Assembly (NCBI GenBank): GCA_023512835.1
Contig: CM042090.1
Span: 25,335,783-25,399,782 of the forward strand
Direction: 5' to 3'
Source of the DNA: Taxillus chinensis
Lineage: Eukaryota; Streptophyta; Magnoliopsida; Santalales; Loranthaceae
Length of the DNA: 64,000 bases
Positions 1 to 11,327 of this stretch are shown here, piece after piece; positions within the stretch are counted from its first letter, which is position 1, and each line of letters opens with the position of its first letter. The notes under the pieces are model-generated. The model worked only from the letters and a program-made list of their open reading frames with translations, was not told where the DNA came from and made no database searches. The translations under genes were made by a program, and so were the position numbers.

Positions 1-745
1 CGCCCAGATCCAGCCAAACAATCCCAAAGGCACCAGAGGAAAAAAAGTTTAAGCTCATCCAAGCGGCATTCACAATCCTGAAAAAGACGAGTATTCTGCT
101 CCCGCCAGAGACACCAGATAATGCAATGAGGAATAGCGCTTCAGACCACAGACTTCCTATCCACCTGCTCCCACTAGGAGGAGAAAAGCCTATGAACATT
201 GTGAGACATCACCCAAGATGGACCAAGCAGCCCCAAGACGAAGTCCCAAAGAAAGCGGGCAGCGGGGCAATGAAGAAGAAGGTGGTCCACGGACTCCCCG
301 GCCGCTTTACACACGTAACACCAACTAAGAATCATCATTCCACACTGACGTAGGTTATCCGCAGTTAGAATCTGCCCCAAAACCGCCGTCCAAGCAAAGA
401 AGGCCAACCGAGGAGAAACCGAAGCCTTCCAAACACACTTCCAAGGGAAGCACCTCGAAAAAATAGGCAACTGAGCCACATAAAAAGACCACACACGAAA
501 GCCCTGAGTTTTAGCAGGACGCCAACATAAACGGTCCGGACAATCACGGCGCAAGAGGGCAGAATACAACACCTCAAAGAAAGAAATAAAAACCTCTAAC
601 ACCCAGTCCTGTGCGAGCTAAGAAAAGGTAACCTCCCATTGCACCCCCAAACCATAAATCGAGTAGAAATTGACCACAATGCCCTCACGAATAGTAGCAA
701 GGCAGAACAACTCAGGATAAGCCATCCCATTGCAAGTTCTTTCTT
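1..745 (-). mobile_element. LINE (non-LTR retrotransposon) ORF2 C-terminal fragment
   Basis: Read on the minus strand, this stretch translates into the end of a plant LINE ORF2. Around 600-175 it gives the zf-RVT region, with CWRPAKTQGFRVWSFY, then FPWKCVWKASVSPRLAFFAW and GESVDHLLLHCPAARFLW, the Cys/His cluster that follows the reverse transcriptase in plant LINEs. Related coding continues on both sides: PELFCLATIREG and VQWEVTF upstream (about 740-630) and PHCIIWCLWREQNTRLFQD downstream (about 125-65). In-frame stops, for example between VTFS and LAQDW, show it is dead. The reverse transcriptase itself is absent, and the 3' end lies beyond the left edge of the window. Confidence 0.85.
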
Positions 746-1656
746 GGCATACCTTTTTATTTAAAATTAATTTTCTAATCATTTTTTATATTTAGAATCA
801 AATAAATTCCTTCAAAAATTTTCACCAGCTTAACCAAAAGCATATGCAAATTTTAATACAGGAATTTTTGTGCTACTTAAAAGTATGGATAGTTGGACAG
901 TTCATGGATTGGTCATCTCACCGCTCTCTCTGAGAGGCATAGGGCAAGGGAGAGAGTTTTGTGTGCAAAGGGCATTTCCACTGTTTAATTAGAACTATAG
1001 ATAGATTGAGTTGGTGAGCTTTTCAACTAAGCATCATAATTAGAGAATAGTCACGTCTATGTAATGGTATTCTGTTGAGAGAGTTTTTGTGGCCAATGGA
1101 AATTTCCACTGCCCAGCCAAAATCATTGACAGATTTCAGTTAAGAAGTCAGGACTGATCATATGTAGAAGAATCTTGAGAAAGACCATAAAATGGTCCTA
1201 ACAACAATTGAATTAGAGAACTTAGTGGAAATTTTTTCCTTCATTCCCTGGCTGTTGCCTGTGGCCTCATGCAGGGTTTACCATGCCCATGCCTCCTCTC
1301 TTCCTGTTAATCTTGTGCATTTGGCCCATCCTAATTTATATACTTGTGTTGATATTGTTATTGTCTAGTGCTAGATTAAATTGAGGGGAGTGGTGAGAAA
1401 CCAGGAGAAGGGGATAGTGTGTATTTGTAGAAAAATAAAGAATTCTGTATGTAATTATTATGGAAGAGGAAGTACACCCATATATTTGTGTGTGTAATTC
1501 GTTAATTCATTCACATACCAAGTAATCTATAATTAGGAAACCATAATAAACATATAAACTAAATATCTTGTAAAATTAATTCAAATATCTTTTTAATTTT
1601 TTTTTAATAAGATAATATCTTTTTAATCTAAATATTAAGAGAATAATAATCATTAA
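746..1656. other. AT-rich spacer without recognisable gene
   Basis: I see no coding region, RNA gene or structured repeat here. It separates the truncated LINE from the WD40 fragment. Confidence 0.6.
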
Positions 1657-1915
1657 TGTCGTGTTTGATGTATGGGATAAAGGTGTGAAGAGCAATGTTT
1701 TATTTTGCTTATGTTGGTCTAATTTGATAATATTGTACCTTTAGAAGAAGTTACTTTTAACTGTGTTTTAAAATAAACTGTTATTAAAATAAATAGGTGA
1801 GTGTTTGTAAAATATAATTTTAAAAGTGCTTTAAATTTTAAAAGCATGTGATAAATATTTGATAAATTAAAAACAAAAGTGCTGTGAAAATTTAAAAGAC
1901 AAAAATATTTTTTTT
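1657..1915. repeat. Possible left arm of a hAT-like non-autonomous element
   Basis: AT-rich sequence starting near GTCGTGTTTGATGTATGGG and containing AAAAGTGCTTTAAATTTTAAAAG-type text. It resembles, in inverted sense, the arm at about 2625-2835, which ends with CCAACAGCAATACCAAATTGG. Arms of this kind (AGCAGTTT-rich, ending in a TTTGGTATTGCTGTTGG motif) are common in plant hAT-type MITEs. The ends and target-site duplication could not be fixed, so this is a weak call. Confidence 0.3.
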
Positions 1916-2125
1916 TGTTATATTATCCTCTCACCTCCCGTTGCCCCCACTCTCTCCTCTCCATAGAATCGTTTGTCAATGCTGGAATTCATGGATTTTC
2001 CTTTTCACATTATTCACTGATTTGGCTTCTTTGTTTTTCGAATTGAGATCAACTTGTCCATCCTCATCAATTGTTATTGGATTCTCCCGAAGCAGATCCA
2101 CCAGAACACTGCCATTGGCCACAAC

Positions 2126-2539
2126 TTAACAAGCATTGCCTCCGAAGATCGGACCCTCCACATCTGGGATGCATCCGCCACTAACTGCATGAAGATCCTA
2201 AGGGGCCACTCCGAGTTTGTCTTCTATGTCAACTTCAGCCCCAAGTCCAACCTCATCGTCTTCGGCTCCTTTGATGAAACCGTCCGAGTGTGGGATGTCA
2301 ATACCGGCTGCTGCATCCATGCAATCAACGGCCACACCATGCCCGTCACCTACATCCACTTCAATCGCGACGGCTCCCTCATCGTCTCTGGCAGCCACGA
2401 CAGCACCTACAAGATCTGGGACACCGCCACCGGCACCTATCTCAAGACCCTAATTAATGACCCCACCCCCATTGTCTCCTCCGCCAAGTTCTCCCCTAAA
2501 GGCAAGTTCATCCTCGTCGCCACCCTTGACCACAATCTC
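2126..2539 (+). pseudogene. WDR5-type WD40 repeat fragment
   Basis: The reading frame shows about three WD40 repeats with WDR5-type signatures: [78 protein letters not shown] and [22 protein letters not shown]5 is the propeller subunit of COMPASS-like H3K4 methyltransferase complexes and normally has seven blades. The first blades and the last two or three are missing here. Homology stops at DHNL, immediately before GTCAGT, which could be an intron donor; that would favour a genomic fragment over a processed copy. No promoter or remaining exons are visible nearby. It is best read as a gene fragment, possibly carried by the flanking repeat arms. Confidence 0.75.
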
Positions 2540-2624
2540 GTCAGTCTCCCTCCCTCCATCTTGTCTTTTCCTCATCCTCGAACTACATAGTGTGGCTAAG
2601 GTAGGTGTGCAAGAATAATATTGA

Positions 2625-2835
2625 CATTTTAAAATTTTCAAACTGCTTTATGAAAAAGCAGCTTATAGAAGCAACCTTTAAACTGCTTTTGCTTTTTGAA
2701 TAAAAAATCAAAAACTTTTTTATAAGTAGTTTTTTTAAAGTTTATCAGACCTCTTTTACTGCTTTTTCTTATAAAATAAACAGAAGCAGTCTTCCAACAG
2801 CAATACCAAATTGGCCTGTTATCAGGTAGTTTGGC
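2625..2835. repeat. Possible right arm of a hAT-like non-autonomous element
   Basis: Contains repeated AAGCAG/CTGCTTT motifs, some of them inverted within the arm, and ends in CCAACAGCAATACCAAATTGG, a terminus often seen in plant hAT-type MITEs. Together with 1657-1915 it may bracket the WD40 fragment. It could equally be a separate MITE of about 200 bp. Confidence 0.35.
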
Positions 2836-3279
2836 TATACAAGGGATAGATAATCGAAATATACAAGTTTTTTTTTTCAAATAAAGAACATAGAAGGAAA
2901 TTCCAAATTTTTGTATTGAATTTTTAATACATCATTGTATTAGTTAATTCTTTCAGTTACTTGACAATCCATAATATTAGTTAATAATTATCAATTTTCA
3001 TCATTTCTACCAATATAAATGATTTACGGTTTTATTTTATACCCAAACACAACATAAAACAATTCCAACAATATGACACAGAAGAAGAATAAGGTAGCGT
3101 GTAACTTTCAAGGATGAAAACAAAATTTCTTGCTTGTATGAGATCAAATGATTTCGGGAAACATGATTTATGTAGACCTTATAATGAGAATCAATTAAGG
3201 ATTACTGATATGTCAAACTATATATTTTCTCTTTTTTGTGCTCCCAACTTGGTCATGGGGCAAATGGAAAGGTTCCACA

Positions 3280-3800
3280 AAGAATTTAAATTCCTGCTAG
3301 TATCTTGGGAGCAAATGAAATGCACCCAAAAAAAGGGACCTTGCGAATAAGGAACTTGAGAATGGTGAATGGAGCACTTCTATGATCATGGTCTTGGAAT
3401 TATGTTGTTCAACCGTTAACATCTCGGTGAAGTCTGATGGATGTGTGGTGTGGAAAGGACAACCACTGGCAATCAAAATCCCCAAGAGGCTCACTTGGAT
3501 CAGGTTGTTGACAAATATTTGGATCCATGGGAAGAATTTTGGCAATTCAAAAGTTTTTGCCTTAGAAATGGGACCAGAGTTAGATTCTGGAAGGATAGTT
3601 GGTGCTTGGACATCCCATCATGAGACTTACCCTCTTGTTGATAAGGCAGTGAATCTGGAAGTAACAATGGTGAAATCCTTTGACTATCAGCATGTGGGTG
3701 GTGGGCTCCGAAATTCCATCACAGGCTCAGGGGCAAACATGTTGATAAAGCAAAATTTCTACTTAGGTGGTTGTTTGATAAGGGATCCCATCAGGGGGAG
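3280..3800 (+). mobile_element. Decayed LINE ORF2 fragment
   Basis: Scattered over the three forward frames are pieces typical of the LINE ORF2 section between reverse transcriptase and zinc-binding domain: RIRNLRMVNGALL (about 3340-3380), VWCGKDN (about 3440) and RNGTRVRFWKDSWCLD (about 3565-3615). Several frameshifts and stops separate them. It lies just upstream of the first recognisable DUF1664 exon and may sit in an intron of that gene. Confidence 0.6.
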
Positions 3801-3879
3801 ACACTGAGAGAAGCACATATACTATAGTTCATTTATTGCGGGAATATTTTGAATGAGTAATTCTACTTAGGGTCGCTGT

Positions 3880-4085
3880 TGTGGCAACTTGGTGTAGTCA
3901 TGACACGGCAGTTAGTCTCGATATTATACTGTTCAATATGTCATTCATCCCATTGCTTGATATGCTAGATATTGAATATTCTCTTTATCAACAATTAACT
4001 CATAATATTAGAACTCTTGTTCGATATGCTTTCACCCCATTGCTTGATATACAAGATATCAAACACTCAACTTCTCGAACATCTC
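3880..4085 (+). repeat. Two imperfect copies of a roughly 40-bp motif
   Basis: TTCATCCCATTGCTTGATATGC (about 3942) recurs as TTCACCCCATTGCTTGATATAC (about 4029), each followed by an AGATAT-rich tail. No function is apparent. Confidence 0.35.
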
Positions 4086-4335
4086 GAGCTGAAGAACTAG
4101 CATAAGAATTACTGGGTAAATTGTTGACAGCCTAAAGGTTACTGGTTGACATGTCGCATGCCATGTCATCTGATTACGCTGAATTGCCGCAACGACAACT
4201 ACAAAAAGTATTTCTCATTTGAATATCCTCCTTATAGTTTTTTGTTTTGGGTCAAACTTTTGTTCTATCAAAGAATTAACACTAATGGCACATTTTTATC
4301 CATTGTCTCAACTATTGTAAACATTTTATATGCAG

Positions 4336-5115
4336 GTAAAAGTGGTGAAATCTGATCTCACTCAGATTGGATGTGATGTAGAAATAATCCATCAATTGGT
4401 ATCTGGATTGGTGAGTCCATATCTTATTTATGACTTGCCAATTTACCTTGAATTAACTTAATGATATCTGTATTTTCATACTGTTTCAATTGTCTATAAA
4501 TCTCGCCAGGAAGGGAAGATTGAGCTTCTTGAAAGCAAACAGGTATATTTCTGATCTTGAAAAAAATAAAATAAGTCATATACTACCCTCAACTGCACAA
4601 GTAATCCCTTGAACTTGACATGATTTAATTCCACCCTTCCCATCACGCAGGATATGACTAACTCTGGTCTCTTGCATCTATGCCAAATGGCAGGAGGTGG
4701 TGTTAAAGAAGGGATAAATGGTAAACTTAAGGTAAATCACTGTATATTTGCTACATATTAGGCTCGCCTACCTGAGATTGTACTGATTGTTTCTTGAAGT
4801 TCAGCAGGGCATACGTAATAATTTAGCAGAAAAACCAACAATCGCAATGACACATAAAGAGGCATCTCTCAAAGTGAGTCCTGATGTCTTTGGATAAAGT
4901 TCAGTTCTCACTAGCATTATGTAACCTGACTAATCTTTCAGGGGCTTCAATTTATTGTCGAACCCAACGGGGTAGTAGAGGATTCAACAGTGAACGCCAA
5001 GAAATTTGATCAAGATGCCAATCCCGCCATGGCAGTTTCTGCTGTGAAACCAAGAATACAAAGCAGGTCTCATGCTTTTGGGATTTCTTCAGTTCAGAAT
5101 ATCACGGGGCTGTAA
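4336..5115 (+). CDS. DUF1664 family protein, 3' part (last five exons)
   Basis: Five exons join in frame with consensus GT/AG borders: 4336-4410, 4510-4542, 4651-4731, 4808-4873 and 4942-5115 (stop TAA at 5113). The 142 residues include VKVVKSDLTQIGCDVEIIHQ, LVSGLEGKIELLESKQDMTN and the phrase KGLQFIVEPNGVVE, which I recognise as the coiled-coil end of plant DUF1664 proteins; their molecular role is not established. The N-terminal part (membrane anchor and first coiled coil, roughly half of the family's 300-370 aa) is not seen between the window start and 4335. That interval holds only LINE debris and a WD40 fragment, so the gene is either 5'-truncated or has a very large intron. The visible exons have no disabling change. 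Confidence 0.75.
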
Positions 5116-5852
5116 TTTTTGACTGTTAACATTTTTGTTAGTCAAATGATTGAGGCCTTAAACATATTCCTACCTGGCGGTTCCAAGCGAAATCGATGCC
5201 TGAGGTTCTGAGTGGCTCCCATAATTTTTTCTGCCTGTCGAGCGTGAAATCAAATTTATAGTGATTGAAGATTGAACTTTTGTTGCACCTTCAAACGACA
5301 CAAGTTCGAAGTAAACCACAATTTGTATCTGGTCCCTCGTGTTATCGCATTCTGTTTCTTTAAATTTTCAGAAGTAATTCGTTTTTGAGAAGTTATATTG
5401 TTTGTCGTTAAAAGGAAAGTATTGTTGATGTAAACGAATAATATACAAATGTCTATTCTATTTATTTGTGATTTAATTAAATAATATTTATAAAAAAGAA
5501 TAAGTTAATTCAGGTCCGATTATACAATTGAATTAATGTCAAACAGTGATGATGACGTATAAATTAATTTAGTTTGAGAAATAAAATTTTTGAGACGATT
5601 TCTTATTATTCAAATTGAATTTTTATTTTTCAAACTGGATTTAAACTCTTTGATTTGTTTTCATTTGAAATTTATTCATTTACTTCGAATTAAATTATTA
5701 ATACTTATAAATTGAGGGGGGTCACATATATTGTGTTTTTGTGCACCTAGGTAGATGTGTTAATATTAGTATAATTTTATTTTTTTATAATATTAAATTA
5801 TTATTTACAAATTAATTGTATAAGGTAAGTCCATTTAGAGTAATGCTACGTA
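5116..5852. other. 3' flank of the DUF1664 gene and AT-rich spacer
   Basis: Likely 3' UTR followed by AT-rich sequence. No further gene is seen. Confidence 0.5.
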
Positions 5853-5995
5853 CAGGTACATTATGGAAGTAATTCGCGCAGGGACATCTTCACTATCGTT
5901 GGATTGATATTATTATTTTTTTTAATTTTTTATTTATATTAATCCAACGGCAAGGAGAGTACTTCTGCGCGGATTACCTACACACAATGTACCTG
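5853..5995. mobile_element. Stem-loop MITE, about 143 bp
   Basis: The left arm (CAGGTACATT, then TTCGCGCAGGGAC and CGTTGGATTGATAT) is matched in reverse complement by the right arm (ATTAATCCAACGG, CTGCGCGGATTACC, AATGTACCTG). The arms are about 60 bp each, with some mismatches, around a T-rich loop. It is flanked on the left by GAGTAATGCTACGTA, a context common for plant MITEs. There is no coding capacity. The superfamily was not resolved. Confidence 0.75.
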
Positions 5996-6644
5996 CAAAT
6001 AGATTTTTCCGTCTAATTTATAATTTTTGAGGGTGTAAATATTCTTTTTCAAAGTTTTAAACATGTATACACCATGACTATACATTTCTCAATAAAACTC
6101 TAAAATCAAGTTGAATCACTTGTTAACAATCATAGTTAAATCTTTTTATGTGGGGAGTGAGAGTTGGTCTAATGTTCTGGTTAAAATTTCAATAAAATTA
6201 TTAGAGTCTCAAGATACCAACTGTTACATCTTAATATAAATTTAAAGGTAACATTTACTTTTACGAAGTTTATCCTTATATTTTAATATGATATATGTTT
6301 TCAATCACAATATTCGTCTTGTAAGCAATACATTTTTAATATTTCGTCTTACTCCGGCCATATATATTATACATGTATATTAAATTTTCATATTGAAAAA
6401 GTTGCCAGTAAATATTAATATAGATACAAGGTACTTTTTACATGCTTCAAATAATTTTATTTATTTATTTTTCGATTATCCTTCTGAAACAGTTTGGACA
6501 TTGAATCGGGCTTCTCCGTTAAACTTGCATCTCTGGTCCCTTTCCTGCAGACATTTATTTCTTCATCTACCACCAAGGCCTCCTCTGAGCTACATCTTCT
6601 ATTATTGGCTACACAGCTCCTCCCCTGATTAAACAAAGGCGGAT

Positions 6645-6842
6645 TTGTGTAAAAAAAAAAAAAAAAAAACAGAGCCCCCGAAGCTTGCCCATCTAGTGCA
6701 AGAATGGCTCAGTGGTTTCATGGGTTCAGACCGACCGGCTTCCGAAGAAGATGCACCTGACCAGCTCCCCAGTAACACCCATCTCCACGTAGCAACCCAT
6801 GAAGTTGTGAATTCAATGAGAAGTTGGAAACTGCAGATGTAA
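6645..6842 (+). other. Poly-A run followed by a coding-like stretch, unassigned
   Basis: A run of about 19 A (from about 6651) is followed by an open frame ending at 6842 whose residues (PPKLAHLVQEWLSGFMGSDR, then ASEEDAPDQLPSNTH) have a protein-like composition. I do not recognise the family. It could be a gene remnant next to a retroposon tail, or chance. Confidence 0.2.
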
Positions 6843-9088
6843 TTCTTCTTTTAGTGTACTGCAGCTGCAGTATGCCAATTGCTTCATTGGCGTCCACTTC
6901 TTATAAAACAGTAGATTGACTTTGTTTATTTCTGGTACAAATCATGGGAATGAAGATATTTATTAAAAAGATACCATCAGTTAAAATGAGTTGCATTGCC
7001 AAATCGAATTAGCGCCCGATTATTAATTAGTATTGAATATGTGTTAGCTCCAGGGTGTAAGGAACTTTAGAGCTGGAACTGGGGATTATGTCACAAAGAG
7101 AAACAAAAAGTACTTAGCAGATAGATAGGGTGGATTAGGGAACTCTATACTTCAGTTTGCTCTTGCCTTACGCACATGGCTGGCAGTCCACTGGCCAAAG
7201 CCTCATGATTCTACTGGGGCTAGGGGTATTCTATGTGGTTACTGCTTTTCCTCTTGCCTCTTTTGCTGTATCTGTTGTGCCAAAAACCCATGTCAATATA
7301 TCACACAAAATTTCTAGCATATTAAAAAAAACATAAAAATAAACAATAATGTCCTTAGCACTGTTTGGGAACCTGCATTTTGGTTACATCCCAGCGGAAG
7401 AAGGTTCCAAAAATCTGTGTTGTAGAGAATTCATTGAATAGAAATTTTTTTAAGAGGTTGGAAAATGTGCACATGGAACAATTTTCTCTCATGGAATGCG
7501 ATTGGCAACGATTGAGGATGAGATAAAAGGGCGCAGGTGGGTAGCCACCACTTTCAAAATTGCTTGATTCATTTGTTAAGTGTGGACCAAACTAACTGCT
7601 ACATTGAGGGTGACGGGTATTGGTCGGTATCGATCGCGGTAGCCTTCTCTTTGTGGTAAAATTCAAGGCCCTCAAAAGATTTGATCAGATTTGAGACCGT
7701 CGATCGGATGCATCTGAAACCCAATTGAAGCAGATTACATCCCAAAAGGTGATTAAAGCAAATATTGAATAGAAGGATCAAATATTCAAATGGAGTTTGA
7801 AAAGGGATAAGAATCCGATCAACATTCTTAGAACAGCAAATTTCTAGCGTCATTAGTGATCCCTATACCGAGAGTCCTAACAATCATACAAGACATCTCT
7901 CATTTAAATACAAATTAGTTTAAATAACATGTGTTTTGGGTGTATGCCTTGCTAATTGTTGTGTAATTATCTTTTTTATGGATATTGTTTGAATGCTCTG
8001 CCATCATTTGACCCACGTGTCAAAACCAACATCAATGCGATGGTGATATATAGATTTGCAGGTTGTGTCAAAACCGCCATCATTTGAATGCTGCTAAGAT
8101 GTGACCCCGGGGGTCACCGGAGGAGGGCGGTACCTAGCTGAGAGGACTTGATTGCATGGTGGGAGGTCAATACGTATCTCATAGTTCTTTGTATCTTTGA
8201 TCTTTAAATATGTGGAAGAAAAGGATACAACATGCACCTATTCTTGGTTAACCAGGAAACCAAGATGTTTCTTGTTATGGTCTAGCAGTAACCATTGCTT
8301 GGTCATTCTGGGCAAATTAGTAGGCAGGTTATACAAACAAATATACTCAACTAGGCTGCTGATTTACATTTTATTCGCCTCCGCAGATATTCATTTAGTC
8401 TCTTCTGGAGAAATTTGCATGGACAATGGATGTCGGACTAGGTTTCAGATTTTAACGTGAATTGCTTTGCTTTCTGAAAATTTTGCAACAAAATTTCCCC
8501 TTAAAACTCCCACTTATTCCAGCACAGGAGGATGGAAAATTTCTTAAAGTCTTCTTTGGTCTTCATATCTCACTCTATGCTCATAATCTTCAAAGTCGTC
8601 TGAGCATTTTTATAATCTAACTGCAAATATTAGAGAAGATTCAGGAAAATTACAAAGGCATTTATGCAGAAATCCTAGCAAGGCAGGCTTTGCCGGGGTT
8701 GGGGTTGGGGAGACGGGTGTTATTGACAGACCTTCTAAATTTCTGTCTAATAATGATTTTTTAGAAAAAGAAAGTCGCATGCTAAATGGTAATTAACGAA
8801 CATTTCAATGGTCTACTTCTGATTACCTTGAGCTCTTCTATTTTTTTTCAACCTTGTCATTTGAACACTGACTTTGGTTCACTACGTTGATGGTTGCATA
8901 AGATTGCGACCTGCAAAGCAGAACCAATATCACAGAGGCTGCATTTAAAAAATTGTACAAAAGATCTAGATCAAACACAAGATAACGTTTGAATGTCCAT
9001 GAGATTTCAAATCACCTCCTTGTTTGCCTTCTGATAAGTGACAACTTGATCTGCAACATCTTACCCCCTTGGTTTCCCCATTCAGCTG
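6843..9088. other. Spacer without recognisable gene
   Basis: No family-level similarity or intron-exon pattern was recognised. Short open frames exist but lack coding character. Confidence 0.5.
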
Positions 9089-9490
9089 TCAAACAGAGGA
9101 ATGCAACCAAGTAGAAAAGAGCTTGTTAAACAGAAATAAAGTCAAACATTCCCCGAACAAAAGCTAGAAATTGCACAAGAAGAATAAATCTATAGCCGAG
9201 TGCGTAGCTACAACTGTCACAGCAATTCCACCAAGTAGAGAAGAACATGTTAAACAGAATCAAAGCTTGAGACATTCCCTGGAAAATCAAGCAAAAGATA
9301 CAGAGAAAAGCAGGAGATTGCAAGAGGAATAAAACTAGCCCAGAGCCTGCCTATGACTGCCAAACAGAGGAATTCAACAAAATAGAAAAGAACATGCCAA
9401 ATAGAATCAAAGTTAAACATTCCTGGATAATCAAGCAATGGTATAGGAAAAAGCAGGAGATGGCACAAGAGGAATAAACCATATCCCAGG
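9089..9490. repeat. Three imperfect tandem copies of a roughly 135-bp unit
   Basis: A unit with the order AACAGAGGAAT, AAGTAGAAAAGA, AACATGTTAAACAGAAT, ACATTCCC and GCACAAGAGGAATAAA occurs from about 9092, 9221 and 9365 with many substitutions and small indels. It has the look of an old minisatellite. The minus-strand open frames over it are hydrophobic by composition and shift frame between copies, so I do not call a gene. Confidence 0.6.
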
Positions 9491-9776
9491 GCCTACAGCC
9501 TACCTACATTTTCATCATAAAAATCCTAAGAGGGAGAAATAAAAAAAACATTAAAAACTTAATCAATTCACTCACAGTAGATAAAAGAATTTACTTATTA
9601 TTGATATATAATAATAGGTTTATTAATTATAACTATAATTAAATTGTAATATGTGTAAATAATAAACGTATTTAAAAAAATATAATAATAATATTAAACA
9701 AAACTTAATAAGAGTAAGATTCCAACAAAAATTAATATACATATAAATGGTTTAATGTCTAGAAAGAGAGTATCAC

Positions 9777-9814
<38 letters not shown>

Positions 9815-10721
9815 TACAATTGACAGATACAGATATATATAATTATGTTTTTAGTTTCTATGTAGATTTAATTATTAATATGGCTTATTAATCGTAGCAA
9901 ATGAATTATACACTTTTAAAAAATTATTTAAAATCTAATTATATGAAAATTTAGTGAGGTTTTTATCTTTTATGTTGTTAATTGTAACTTAATAATTTTT
10001 AAATATGACTTATATTAATTTTAACCGTTTGGTTTGTATTTGTCAAACTTTCTAGATTTATTCCTCCTTAGCGGAATCAGTAAAATTTGTGTTTACGGTT
10101 ACTTTTCTTTTTTTATATTATGCCAATTTTTAAGTTTGCCCAACAAACCTGTATCATTTTTTCAGTTTAAAGTCTTGAATAAATGGCAAAGCTTGATATA
10201 TTAAATTATTTGGCATGTAATTTTACGAATAAATGGTAATTTTATCGCTATTTACAATAAAAATAGCAAACCTTTATTGTTATTATATGGGAACACAAAA
10301 CTTGAAATAAAGTGATCTTATTCAAAAGGCAGCTAGCTAGTTTTCAATTTCCGCTGGCCATTACTGAAAACGTGACAGCATGTGGTTGTTGAGGATTCCT
10401 GGGCGGGCGACTACAGTCAGTCAACCAGGCGTACTTGAAAGATGTGTATGCGGTGAAAATGGGCGGGCTTGTGAACAGAGTGATGACTCGCCTCCAGCTG
10501 CATGCATGTCCGTGTAAGACCCGCACACCACATGGCACATGACACCAGGGCCTCCAGAATCCCCACGTGTAATATCTCTCTCACTGTCTCACATCAGTCA
10601 GTCCTTATCTTTCTTTAGTCCTGATTCGCCGCTGCAAATTAAGATAAGGTTTTGAATTTCTATGCTAAATGCCAAATGGGTCCTGTCAGTGTCATTGATC
10701 CCTGATCAGTATCAGACCCAC
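9491..10721. other. AT-rich spacer with an (AT)n microsatellite at 9780-9811
   Basis: No gene is seen until the promoter of the small peptide gene. An (AT)16 tract lies at about 9780-9811. Confidence 0.5.
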
Positions 10722-10736
10722 CTATAATATATATAG
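10722..10736 (+). promoter_or_regulatory. TATA box of the cysteine-rich peptide gene
   Basis: CTATAATATATATAG lies about 90-100 bp upstream of the ATG at 10823, giving room for a short 5' leader. The position suits a plant core promoter. Confidence 0.5.
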
Positions 10737-10822
10737 AGAGAGGCCTTAAGCCCAAGTGAGCAACCAAGCTCTCCTCCCTCTTAATTTGTAAGACATTAAG
10801 CTAGAGTTTGAATATTGGAAAT

Positions 10823-11179
10823 ATGAAATCCAAGGCGTCAGTTTGTATGATCTTGGGTGCTGCTTTGCTGCTCATCATCTCTTCAAGGGCTGCGGGAGAG
10901 ACACATAGTAAGTACTATATTGCGAATTTATATATATATATATATATATATATAAACAGTCATATATATATATATATATGTAATATAAAATCAGTGTCTA
11001 ACTATTGGAATGATTCAGGGGGCTCAGCAGAGGTGGACAAGGTTGAAGAGGAAAAGCAGTCGCTCTCGTGCACAAACGGGTGTTGCAGTGTGGGTCCGAG
11101 AAGATTATGCCGAAAATGCTGCGGTGCGAATGAAAAGGCCGTCTCCAATCCCTCTTTCGTCAGTGGTATATATGCATAA
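10823..11179 (+). CDS. Small secreted cysteine-rich peptide, GRP3-like C-terminal module (exon 1 + exon 2a)
   Basis: Exon 1 (10823-10907) encodes a signal peptide, MKSKASVCMILGAALLLIIS, ending near RAAGETH, and stops at a GTAAGT donor in phase 1. After an AT-microsatellite intron, exon 2a (11019-11179, acceptor ATTCAG) gives an acidic linker and CTNGCCSVGPRRLCRKCC, then a short tail and stop, for 81 aa in all. The pattern C-x3-CC-x7-C-x2-CC matches the cysteine-rich end of class II glycine-rich proteins such as Arabidopsis GRP3, an apoplastic ligand of the wall-associated kinase WAK1, but the glycine-rich middle is absent. A second in-frame terminal exon lies downstream at 11328-11467. The peptide is probably apoplastic; any receptor is inferred only. 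Confidence 0.7.
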   Translation: MKSKASVCMILGAALLLIISSRAAGETHSKYYIANLYIYIYIYINSHIYIYICNIKSVSNYWNDSGGSAEVDKVEEEKQSLSCTNGCCSVGPRRLCRKCCGANEKAVSNPSFVSGIYA

Positions 11180-11327
11180 TATATATATTCTGAAACACCT
11201 TTGACTACGTGCTCAATCCAACAAAAAAAAAACAGCTTCTTTTATTTAAGTACTACGTACTCTAGCTACGTAAGTTTATAGAACCTTACGGTGTGGTAAC
11301 TTTTATCATTTTAAACTGAACTGGTAG

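Noticed and set aside
9250..9468. Hydrophobic minus-strand peptide as a membrane protein
   Set aside because: Lies over a tandem repeat and the frame changes between copies.
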